Shown: one piece after another, positions 56,704 through 64,000 of the stretch
Numbering within the stretch: position 1 is the first letter of the stretch
Layout: the number at the start of each line of letters is the position of its first letter
Origin: CAVXTT01 sp963764685
GTDB taxonomy: Bacteria; Bacteroidota; Ignavibacteria; Ignavibacteriales; Ignavibacteriaceae
Direction of reading: 5' to 3'
Assembly (NCBI GenBank): GCA_963764685.1
Contig: CAVXTT010000018.1
Span: 62,001 to 126,000 of the forward strand
Length of the DNA stretch: 64,000 bases
The notes under the pieces: model-generated
Databases searched by the model: none
The model's input: the letters and a program-made list of their open reading frames with translations, nothing else
What the model was told of the DNA's origin: nothing
Program-made: the position numbers and the translations under genes

Positions 56704-57403
56704 TCACTTCATTCTGATATATGCTGTATCGCTGAGTGCACAGGATTGTAAAGCCCTTCTCTCAATTAATACTGATAATGAGCTTGCCTTTGTAATAATA
56801 AATAATGAAGCCCCGGTTAACGGTAAGAACTCAAGTATTGAATTAAACCCAGGAACTTACATTGTAACTGTCGGGGAATCGTCCGACCGGTGGGATGCAA
56901 AAACATTTATTGATACTGTTGTAATTACCGGATGTGAAAAGATCAGCAGAACGTATAATTTTTTCAGGGAGTCAATGCTGAAGACCGAACCGCCGGATGT
57001 TTATGTTTATTCTGCGGATACACTGGTTGGTCATACACCGTTGTTATTACCTCCGGATATTAAAATTATCTCATTGAAAAAGCCCGGTTATCAGGACCTG
57101 ATTATTAATGTCACTGATAAAAACCTTAACGATAAGATTGATCTAAAACCTCTGACTACAAACAACGATGAGAATTTCTTTGAGTCTACACTGTTCTATT
57201 ATCTTTCCGGCAGTCTGCTGGCACTTGGTGCAGCTACTGCCTATTACAAACTTAAAGCTGATGATAAATATTCAGAATACCAGGTTACCGGTAATGAGGC
57301 ATTGCTGGAGGAAACACAACGCCTGGATACTATAAGCGGTGTTACGTTTGGATTATTACAAATTAATTTTGCTCTTTTATTGTATTTTTTTCTCACGGAT
57401 TGA
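56687..57403 (+). CDS. PEGA-domain-like membrane protein
   Basis: This 238-residue protein overlaps the previous gene by 17 nt. A signal peptide (MKYFISHFILIYAVSLSAQ) precedes two PEGA-like beta repeats: AFVIINNEAPVNGKNSSIELNPGTYIVTVG and VYVYSADTLVGHTPLLLPPDIKIISLKKPGYQDLI. Two hydrophobic helices near the C-terminus (residues 175-190 and 222-236) flank a short loop. PEGA domains are surface or periplasmic beta modules of unclear function. The context suggests an envelope role with the two preceding genes. Confidence 0.75.
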   Translation: MKYFISHFILIYAVSLSAQDCKALLSINTDNELAFVIINNEAPVNGKNSSIELNPGTYIVTVGESSDRWDAKTFIDTVVITGCEKISRTYNFFRESMLKTEPPDVYVYSADTLVGHTPLLLPPDIKIISLKKPGYQDLIINVTDKNLNDKIDLKPLTTNNDENFFESTLFYYLSGSLLALGAATAYYKLKADDKYSEYQVTGNEALLEETQRLDTISGVTFGLLQINFALLLYFFLTD

Positions 57404-57411
57404 AAGTATAA

Positions 57412-58267
57412 ATGATAACCGTACTTGATGCCATAAAACTATCTGCTGATTTTCTTACTACGAAGGGAGTTGAATCCCCGAGATTAAATGCTGAGATAAT
57501 GTTATCCCACATATTAAAATGCAGAAGATTAAACCTGTACCTTTCATTTGATCAGCCGCTGCAGGAAGAAGAAGTAAATACTCTGCGGGAATTCATAAGA
57601 AGAAGGGGTCAGGTCTGAACCTTTGCAGTACATACTTGGAGAAGTAGAATTTTACGGATTACAAATTAAGGTAAACCCTTCAGTTCTTATTCCGCGTCAG
57701 GAGACAGAAATTGTTGTTGAAGCTGTACTTGAATACTGCAGGAATAAACCTCCCCAAAAAATTCTTGATATCGGAACCGGCAGTGGTAATATTTCAATAT
57801 CTCTGGCAAAACATCTTCCTGAAACTATGATTACAGCAATTGATGTTTCGCTTGAGGCACTTGAGACAGCTAAATGTAATTCAATTGATAACGGTGTGGG
57901 AGATAGAATAAGCTGCAGACTAATTAATATAATTACCGACGGGGATCAGCTGCCTCAGGATTTCGATCTTATTGTTTCAAACCCTCCTTATATCGGCAGG
58001 GAGGAATTTGATAAATTGCCTGCGGAATTAAGAGTATACGAACCGGCAGGTGCATTGACAGATAATCTGGATGGCTTAAGTTTTTACAGGAAGATAATTT
58101 CGGATGCCCCTAAATGGCTTAAGAAAGGAGGAGCCTTATTCTTTGAAGCCGGGGAAGGGCAGTCAGGATTGATCAAACTGGAAATGGAACAAAACTCTTT
58201 TCACAACATTATGATCTTCAAAGATTATCTTAATATTGATCGCGTTGTTTCCGGAGAGTTATTTTGA
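57412..58267 (+). CDS. prmC: Peptide chain release factor N5-glutamine methyltransferase, one frameshift
   Basis: The N-terminal helical domain (AIKLSADFLTTKGVESPRLNAEIMLSHIL) ends at a stop near 57618. The next frame starts QYILGEVEFYGLQIKVNPSVLIPRQETE and contains the SAM site LDIGTGSGNISISLAK and the catalytic SNPPYIGREE. One extra base near 57615 explains the break (RRRGQ, then EPLQYILG). About 284 residues. It methylates the GGQ glutamine of RF1 and RF2. Confidence 0.9.
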
Positions 58268-58713
58268 GAGTAATTATACAACGGGTTTCTTCGGCAAGTG
58301 TAAATGTTCCTCAATGTAATTACTTTGAAGAAATAGGATTCGGAATGGTGATACTTTTAGGGATCCGGGTCGGGGATAAGGAGGAGGATGCTGTTTATCT
58401 TGCTGACAAATGCTGTAATCTCAGATTCTTCAATGATCAAAATCAAAAAATGAACTTATCCGTTAAAGATGTCGGCGGGGAGGCTTTAATAATATCTCAA
58501 TTTACTCTCTACGGGGATACCGCAAAAGGGAACCGTCCCGGTTATACCGATTCCGCCAAACCGGAAGAAGCCATTCCATTGTACGAATACTTTATTAAAA
58601 GGATCGAAGACACAATTGGAAAAGACAGAGTGAAGAAAGGTATATTCGGTGAGATGATGCAGGTTAAAATTATTAATGAGGGACCGGTAACTCTTACAGT
58701 TGATTCCAAATGA
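58264..58713 (+). CDS. dtd: D-aminoacyl-tRNA deacylase
   Basis: This 149-residue enzyme removes D-amino acids from mischarged tRNA. Conserved segments are MRVIIQRVSSASVNV at the N-terminus, the GxSQFTLYG-type motif (IISQFTLYGDTAKGNRPGY near residue 78) and the C-terminal INEGPVTLTVDSK with the GPVT cross-subunit motif. The TTG at 58264 overlaps the prmC stop, and the next gene overlaps by 4 nt. Confidence 0.94.
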   Translation: MRVIIQRVSSASVNVPQCNYFEEIGFGMVILLGIRVGDKEEDAVYLADKCCNLRFFNDQNQKMNLSVKDVGGEALIISQFTLYGDTAKGNRPGYTDSAKPEEAIPLYEYFIKRIEDTIGKDRVKKGIFGEMMQVKIINEGPVTLTVDSK

Positions 58714-59612
58714 AACCCTTTCTAATGATATTTCTGGATGGTGTGGGTATAGGTGAAAATGACCCTGCGAAAAATCCTTTTTTCAAATACGGCTTTAGAA
58801 CCTTTAAGGATTTATTTGGTGATATTCCTTCACTCTCTAATCCTGTCCTTAGCAAAGATGGAAGATTTCTCTTTCCGGCTGATGCTCTGCTTGGAGTGGA
58901 GGGACTTCCTCAAAGCGGAACAGGACAAACTTCAATATTCTGCGGTATGAATGCTTCGAAGTTCATTGGTAAGCATTTTGGTCCTTACCCTTACTCCTCT
59001 CTTGTTTCCATAATCAAAGAAAAGAATATTTTTATTGACCATATCAGGAGGGGACAAAAGCCTTATTTCATAAATGCCTATCCTTCAGTGTTCTTTGATT
59101 ATATACGTTCCGGTAAACAGAGATTAAGTGTTACTACGCTTAGCTGCAGACTGTCGGGAATGAGATTAAATAATTTCGAAGATGTTATTAATGGAAACGC
59201 ATTAACTGCGGAGATAACAAATGAAAGATGGAATTCCCGTCTTGGTTACGACCTGGCAATTATTTCTCCTGAAACCGCTGCAAGAAGGCTTCTCGGGATT
59301 TCGGCTAAGTATGATTTTACATTGTATGAATATTTTCTTACTGATCATTTGGGACACGGGAGATATGAAGAGTCAACCGAATCCACACTGAAAACTCTGG
59401 ATAATTTCCTGTTCACGGTTATATCAGAACTCCCCCCGGATTTTAATCTGCTTATCTGTTCCGATCATGGAAATGTTGAAGATCTTTCAGTTAAGACTCA
59501 TACATTCAATCCGGTTTTAACAATTGCTGCCGGACCTGATGCAGAAACGATGTTTTCACAAATAAAGGACCTGACGGATATTAAACAAACAATACTCAAT
59601 CTGTCGGGATGA
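58710..59612 (+). CDS. Alkaline-phosphatase-fold metalloenzyme
   Basis: This 300-residue protein has the metal-binding pattern of the alkaline phosphatase/phosphopentomutase superfamily: FLMIFLDGVGIGENDPAKNP near the start (Asp ligand), LPQSGTGQTSIFCGMNA near residue 72 (nucleophile Ser/Thr region), FTDHLGHG-type EYFLTDHLGHGRYEESTEST near 213 and LLICSDHGNVEDLS near 252. It is shorter than phosphoglycerate mutase or phosphopentomutase, so the substrate is uncertain. ATGA overlaps link it to dtd and comEC. Confidence 0.8.
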   Translation: MKPFLMIFLDGVGIGENDPAKNPFFKYGFRTFKDLFGDIPSLSNPVLSKDGRFLFPADALLGVEGLPQSGTGQTSIFCGMNASKFIGKHFGPYPYSSLVSIIKEKNIFIDHIRRGQKPYFINAYPSVFFDYIRSGKQRLSVTTLSCRLSGMRLNNFEDVINGNALTAEITNERWNSRLGYDLAIISPETAARRLLGISAKYDFTLYEYFLTDHLGHGRYEESTESTLKTLDNFLFTVISELPPDFNLLICSDHGNVEDLSVKTHTFNPVLTIAAGPDAETMFSQIKDLTDIKQTILNLSG

Positions 59613-61993
59613 AGAGATTTCCGGCACTTAATGTTACATTTGCTTTCACAGGGGGAATACTTCTTCATTATTTTTATTCTTTCAGTCCACTGCAAATAGC
59701 CGCAGTATTCATCGGACTCGTAATATTAATTTTATTCACATTCCTTTTAAGAAAACCTTTAAATAATCCTGTCAATGTATTTGTGCTGTATTTGTTGATA
59801 CTTCAGGCGGGGAACTTTAACGCTTCGGTAAACCGTGAACAAATGAACCTGCTGCCTCCTGAAATAATTAAACAGCCAGGTTTTACGGTAAACGGGAGAA
59901 TCGAAGATGTTAACCTGATAAGACAGGATAGGATTTCTTTTATCATAAAAGCCGATTCAATTCACTACGATTCTGTATTATACAAGGGTTGTATCAAACT
60001 GGTTGGAGAACTACGCATTGAGCAGCCGGCTGTTCGTGATTCCGTGTATGAGGTCATTTATCCGGGTCAGCAAATTCAGCTAAGCGGGCTTTTTGTAAAG
60101 GGGAGGGAAACAAGAAATCCCGGAGAGTTCGATTATAATAAGTACCTTCGGGACAGGAATATAAGCGGCATTCTTAGAAGCACCTTTCCTGATGACCTGT
60201 TAACATTGACCGGAAAGAGGGATGCGTTAAAATCCTTAATCTTCAGCTGGCGTAAAAACATTGATGAACGTATCAAAGAACTTCATACTCCGGAAACGGC
60301 ATCTCTTCTGCGGGGACTTTTACTGGCTGACCGTTCGGGAATTGATTACTCCGTAAGGGATGCGTTCATAAATACTGGTGTAATGCATGTACTTGCTGTT
60401 TCAGGACTCCACACAGCATATATCATCCTTATTTTTCTGATAATCTTCGGAAGATTTAATTTAATCTCACGTTCACTGTTTACTATTGCCGGTCTAATAT
60501 TTTTTCTTCTTATCACAGGAATGCAGGTGTCTGTTTTACGTTCTGTAATAATGAGCGTGTTGATAACAGCTGCTCTCCTAAGCAACCGGAGTACAAACAT
60601 TTTTAACTCACTGGCTGTAGCTGCATTGACTATACTAATAATTACTCCCGGCGAGATCTATGATCCTGGATTTCAGCTATCTTTTACTGCAGTACTTGCA
60701 ATAGCATTGATCTATCCTGTCATACGGGATATTCTCCCGGCACGGCTTAACGCTCATCCATACCTGAAGTCGTTTATATTATTTGTTTCTGTTTCATTGG
60801 CTGCTCAGATTGGAACTCTTCCTATCACAATATTTTATTTTGACAAGCTTTCCCTAATCGCAATAGCGGCAAACATCATTGTTATTCCGCTAGGTGGTGT
60901 AATTATTGCCAACTCTGCGGTTACTTTAATCCTGTCGTTATTTGTGCCGCTGATTCCATCATTATATGCCGCAGCCAACGAATTGTTCACAATGATGATG
61001 TATAGATCGGTTGAATTAGCTGCTGGTGTTCCCGGCGGGTTTCTCTGGGTAAATAATTTCTCCACCGCCGATATAATTATAGCTTATGCATTCATCGGTT
61101 TTTTCTTTCTGATCTTGAAAAGGACGCGCTTATCAGGCGGAACAATTATCTCTTTTTTAATTTTATTTAATATGATTTTATTTACCACCTTCAATGATAA
61201 AGACATTCTGTCTCCTGGAAAATTAAGTGTTATGATGATAGATGTGGGGCAGGGGGATGCATTCCTTATCGGAACTCCGCAGGGAAAAACAATACTGATC
61301 GATGCGGGTCAGGCAGATAAATTCATTGATAAGGGAGATCAGGTAATTTTACCGTTTCTGAATCATTTGAATATTAAACTAATTGATTATGCATTTATAA
61401 CTCATCTTGATCTTGACCACTATGGAGGTATTGTTTCACTTATATATAATAAAAAGATAAAACATTTATTAAAACCCCCTCCTGATTATAGTACTGAAGA
61501 CGATAAATTAGAAAATTTCCTTAAGAAAACAGGACAGTCTTTTTCATATTATGATAATGGTATAATGGTAATTGATGAATTAAGATTTTATATATTAAAT
61601 GATTACAGGAATAACAGGAGTCTTTCAGGAAATGATGCAAGCGGTGTTTTTAAGCTGACTTATGGGAATACCTCTTTTCTATTTACCGGGGATATTCATA
61701 CCGCAGGAGAAAATTATTATATAAATCGCTATGGTAACTTTCTCTCATCAAATGTTTTAAAGGTGTCTCATCACGGAAGCAAATCAAGTACATCGGGAAA
61801 TTTTATTAAATTTACCAGACCAGATTTTGCTCTTATCAGTTCCGGTTACAAGAATCGCTTTAAACATCCTTCAAAGGAAGTAATTGAAAGACTTGTTTTG
61901 GCAGGAACTAAGATCTTCAGAACTGATTCAGCGGGTGCTGTATTAATCCAATCCGATGGTAATAAAGTACACCAGAATGGATGGAACAATTAA
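59609..61993 (+). CDS. comEC: ComEC/Rec2 DNA internalisation protein
   Basis: This 794-residue membrane protein has the ComEC architecture. An N-terminal DUF4131-type region with an OB-like domain covers residues 1-200 (RIEDVNLIRQDRISFIIKAD). The competence domain has many membrane helices (LLRGLLLADRSGI, VMHVLAVSGLHTAYIILI, SVLRSVIMSVLITAALLSNR). The C-terminal metallo-beta-lactamase domain has VGQGDAFLI, THLDLDHYGGIVSL, LFTGDIHTAG and KVSHHGSKSSTSG. It forms the inner-membrane channel for DNA uptake, so natural competence is possible, though no pilus genes are in the window. Confidence 0.94.
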   Translation: MKRFPALNVTFAFTGGILLHYFYSFSPLQIAAVFIGLVILILFTFLLRKPLNNPVNVFVLYLLILQAGNFNASVNREQMNLLPPEIIKQPGFTVNGRIEDVNLIRQDRISFIIKADSIHYDSVLYKGCIKLVGELRIEQPAVRDSVYEVIYPGQQIQLSGLFVKGRETRNPGEFDYNKYLRDRNISGILRSTFPDDLLTLTGKRDALKSLIFSWRKNIDERIKELHTPETASLLRGLLLADRSGIDYSVRDAFINTGVMHVLAVSGLHTAYIILIFLIIFGRFNLISRSLFTIAGLIFFLLITGMQVSVLRSVIMSVLITAALLSNRSTNIFNSLAVAALTILIITPGEIYDPGFQLSFTAVLAIALIYPVIRDILPARLNAHPYLKSFILFVSVSLAAQIGTLPITIFYFDKLSLIAIAANIIVIPLGGVIIANSAVTLILSLFVPLIPSLYAAANELFTMMMYRSVELAAGVPGGFLWVNNFSTADIIIAYAFIGFFFLILKRTRLSGGTIISFLILFNMILFTTFNDKDILSPGKLSVMMIDVGQGDAFLIGTPQGKTILIDAGQADKFIDKGDQVILPFLNHLNIKLIDYAFITHLDLDHYGGIVSLIYNKKIKHLLKPPPDYSTEDDKLENFLKKTGQSFSYYDNGIMVIDELRFYILNDYRNNRSLSGNDASGVFKLTYGNTSFLFTGDIHTAGENYYINRYGNFLSSNVLKVSHHGSKSSTSGNFIKFTRPDFALISSGYKNRFKHPSKEVIERLVLAGTKIFRTDSAGAVLIQSDGNKVHQNGWNN

Positions 61994-62032
61994 AATCTTT
62001 TCGGATATTTAAGTACTAAAATAAGGAAATTT

Positions 62033-62527
62033 ATGAGTTCAGACCCCAAAGTTGCAGTTATTATGGGTAGTGATTCGGATCTTCCCATTATGAATGAAGC
62101 CGTTGCCGTCCTTAAGGAGTTTGCTGTTCGCTGTGAGGTTAAAATTATCTCTGCTCACCGGAGTCCTCATTACCTTGCAGAATATGCAGAATCAGCTTAT
62201 GAACGAGGTATAAGAGTGATAATAGCCGGTGCCGGGGGAGCAGCTCATCTGCCCGGCGTAACAGCAGCATTTTATCCGCTGCCGGTTATCGGTCTTCCTG
62301 TTAAATCTAAATCTCTGGACGGTATGGATTCATTGCTGTCGATAGTGCAGATGCCTTCAGGTGTTCCTGTTGCAACAGTTGGAATAAACCAGGCAAAGAA
62401 TGCTGGTCTCCTCGCCATACAAATTCTTGCAGTTTCCGATAAAGGCCTTCTTGATAAAATGATTTCATACAAAAAAAGAATGGCAGAGGAATCGATAAAG
62501 AAGAATGAAAAAATAGCTGGCAATTGA
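62033..62527 (+). CDS. purE: N5-carboxyaminoimidazole ribonucleotide mutase
   Basis: This 164-residue protein has the PurE class I motifs: VAVIMGSDSDLPIMNEAVAVL at the N-terminus, ISAHRSPHYLAEYAE near 43, IIAGAGGAAHLPGVTAA near 69 and VIGLPVKSKSLDGMDSLLSIVQMPSGVPVATV. It moves the carboxyl group from N5-CAIR to CAIR in purine synthesis. AAGGAA lies upstream of the ATG. purK is not adjacent. It is the last gene of the forward run. Confidence 0.95.
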   Translation: MSSDPKVAVIMGSDSDLPIMNEAVAVLKEFAVRCEVKIISAHRSPHYLAEYAESAYERGIRVIIAGAGGAAHLPGVTAAFYPLPVIGLPVKSKSLDGMDSLLSIVQMPSGVPVATVGINQAKNAGLLAIQILAVSDKGLLDKMISYKKRMAEESIKKNEKIAGN

Positions 62528-62870
62528 CTTAAAGATTATTACACGCTTGAAGCAATCTGAGAAATCAATTCGACATTTCCGGTGGTAATGATTTGTTCTG
62601 CTGACAACCGAAAGTATAAATTTTATAAGCTGTATTTATGACGGATACTAAGGCGTGGTGCATCAATTTTCTCCCCGATAAACACTTGATTAGATTAAGT
62701 AATTACAAAAATACAAAAAGATTTGATATGCGTTATTGAAATTAATAATATTTTTTTTTGTACATACTTGACTTTATATTTCGAATGCGATTATCTTACA
62801 TCAATAGAATTAAGGGTATGTTATCTTAGTTCTTATTACCACAAATTACTTTTTCACAAACGGAGGTTTC
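62528..62870. other. Spacer with candidate promoter region
   Basis: This 343-bp AT-rich spacer has no convincing gene. A T9 run with TTTG (62757-62760) and TATATTTC (62775-62782) weakly resembles a Bacteroidetes promoter, and CTTGACTTTAT lies between them. AACGGAGG just before 62871 is a good ribosome site for the next gene. Confidence 0.4.
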
Positions 62871-64000
62871 ATGAAAAAAGTTCATCTATTTCTTTCTATT
62901 CTTGTTGCAGTTTGTTTTATCTCGTCTGCATATGCTCAGGAAAGTCTATTCTCTATGGCTCCAAAATACAGAACCGTATATGCCCCGCCGGCACCGGAAG
63001 CTGTTGTTGAAGTTCACTATGATGGAGAAAATTTTGATGCAATTGGTTTAACTTCAGGCGGAACATTTGAAGTTGCTGCTCAATTCAAACCTGCTCAATT
63101 AGGTACTTTGGTAGGCGGACAATTGATTCAGGTTAAATTATACATCAATGATCTTCCCAGTCCGGCAACATTAAAGATATATGATAATGGTACTGCGACA
63201 ACACCCGGTGCACTATTGCTTTCACAGCCTCTTACCGCATTAACGGGAGCTGCCTGGAATACAATAACATTGACAAGTCCAATCGTTATTGATGGACAGG
63301 ATCTTTGGGTTGCTTATGAAGTTACACATACCGCCGGTTTATTTCCCTGCGGATGCGATGCTGGTCCTGCTGCCTTAGGCGGCGACTGGATCTACACGGG
63401 CGGTGCCTGGCAGCGTTTATCAGTTATTGCACCCACTCTGAATTATAACTGGAATATCCGTGCACTTATCGAAGAACCAGCAGGCGGTCCTGGTGCTCCT
63501 ACAAATCCGAACCCGGCTAATCTTGCTACAGGTGTTGCTATTACTTTAGCTAATCTTACCTGGGCAAATCCTGCCGGTACAACAGGAAACGAAGTTATAT
63601 TTAATGGTACCACCATTTATACCGGCGGCCCTGTAACAACAGTTGCAGTCCCCGGTCCATTAGCATATAACACCAATTATCAGTGGCGCGTTAGAACCAT
63701 TGATGGTACAGGTACAACTAATGGTCCAATCTGGAGCTTCACTACAATGCAGAATCCGAGTATGGCAATATGTGATGATTTTGCTGCCTGGAACTGGACA
63801 ATATATGGTCCCTTAGGATTGACGAACTGGGGAACAAACCCGACAGCCAATGCCGGTGGAACTTCTCCTGAATTAAGACTTAACTGGTCTCCTCAATTCG
63901 TTGGTGATTCCTGGATCCTTTCACCGATGGTTACCAATGCACCTGCAGGTACACCTATTGAATTGACCTTCAAACATAATGGTTGACTGGTATTCAACAA
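62871..64000 (+). CDS. Secreted adhesin-like protein with Fn3-type domain, 3' end beyond window
   Basis: A signal peptide (MKKVHLFLSILVAVCFISSAYAQ) is followed by a beta-rich region (VEVHYDGENFDAIGLTSGGTFEVAAQF), a stretch resembling a jelly-roll attachment domain (LPSPATLKIYDNGTATTPGALLLSQPL) and an Fn3-like domain (PTNPNPANLATGVAITLANLTWANP... YQWRVRTIDG). After it comes a cleaved-adhesin-like start (CDDFAAWNWTIYGPLGLTNWG... DSWILSPMV). The frame hits a stop at 63984-63986, but the next frame reads VDWYST, so one extra base near 63981 probably hides the continuation. Most likely a T9SS-exported surface protein; its C-terminal sorting domain is not visible here. Confidence 0.72.

Noticed and set aside
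62757..62782. Confident promoter for the last gene
   Set aside because: Spacing between TTTG and TATATTTC is too short and the -7 box deviates, so it is only mentioned in the spacer entry.

Overview
The window looks like a stretch of chromosome from a member of the Ignavibacteria (Bacteroidetes/Chlorobi group). Five large secreted proteins end in the type IX secretion (T9SS) C-terminal domain with the core NYPNPFNPST. Two promoter-like sites resemble the Bacteroidetes TAnnTTTG -7 element, and the housekeeping content (bifunctional PGI/PMI, type 2 IPP isomerase, DUF971, YdeI, DUF4296, RecQ with a long C-terminus) fits that group. Taxonomy is inferred from memory of these families, not from a search. 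I see no rRNA, tRNA, CRISPR array, prophage or intact insertion sequence.

Layout. 0.5-8.7 kb: an ABC-2 exporter with a lipoprotein, then hydroxyacyl-CoA dehydrogenase, acetate kinase, MarC, an SDR protein and an FAD protein. 8.7-14.4 kb: YdeI and DUF1697 proteins, a cluster of five inverted-repeat hairpins, and two tandem sialidase-like secreted paralogs. 14.9-19.4 kb: nuoABCDEF, ending after nuoF. 19.5-21.5 kb (minus): ferritin and ornithine aminotransferase. 21.6-26.7 kb: a 169-bp inverted-repeat element, YjbQ, S1/P1 nuclease, a secreted GH13 amylase and a minus-strand DUF6266-like gene. 27.2-31.5 kb: two paralogous lipoproteins and an FG-GAP protein sharing a duplicated leader. 31.5-39 kb: TrmH methyltransferase, DUF971, gapA-pgk, rhomboid, DUF4296 lipoprotein and RecQ. 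39-44.8 kb: secreted BNR propeller, repeat array, MFS sugar transporter and an IS1182-like remnant. 44.8-46.7 kb: a PabB-PabC fusion. 47.6-62.5 kb: one tightly packed forward run of 13 genes: IPP isomerase, polyprenyl synthase, HPr, enzyme I, PGI/PMI, a protease-propeller-BamA fusion, a PQQ-propeller lipoprotein, a PEGA protein, PrmC, Dtd, an alkaline-phosphatase-fold enzyme, ComEC and PurE. 62.9 kb to the end: a large secreted adhesin-like protein that runs off the edge.

How the genes work together. Central carbon genes dominate: glycolysis (gapA, pgk, PGI/PMI), acetate formation (ackA), a respiratory complex I module, and extracellular polysaccharide or glycoconjugate use (amylase, sialidase-like proteins, sugar MFS). 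Envelope assembly and export form the second theme (ABC exporter, BamA-like fusion, T9SS substrates, lipoproteins).

Two things stand out. First, about 32 apparent frameshifts break otherwise good genes, including essential glycolytic ones. About 23 need one extra base removed and about 9 one base restored. They cluster at 22.8-25, 32.8-42 and 47.7-57.6 kb, so I read them as sequence errors rather than gene decay and give merged genes. Second, the spacers carry several families of short tandem and palindromic repeats. Some of these (7-nt and 8-nt periods) start exactly at stop codons in sense orientation, and one hairpin family shows compensatory stem changes. These repeats are the best candidates for something undescribed. 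I did not find a coherent new multi-gene system.
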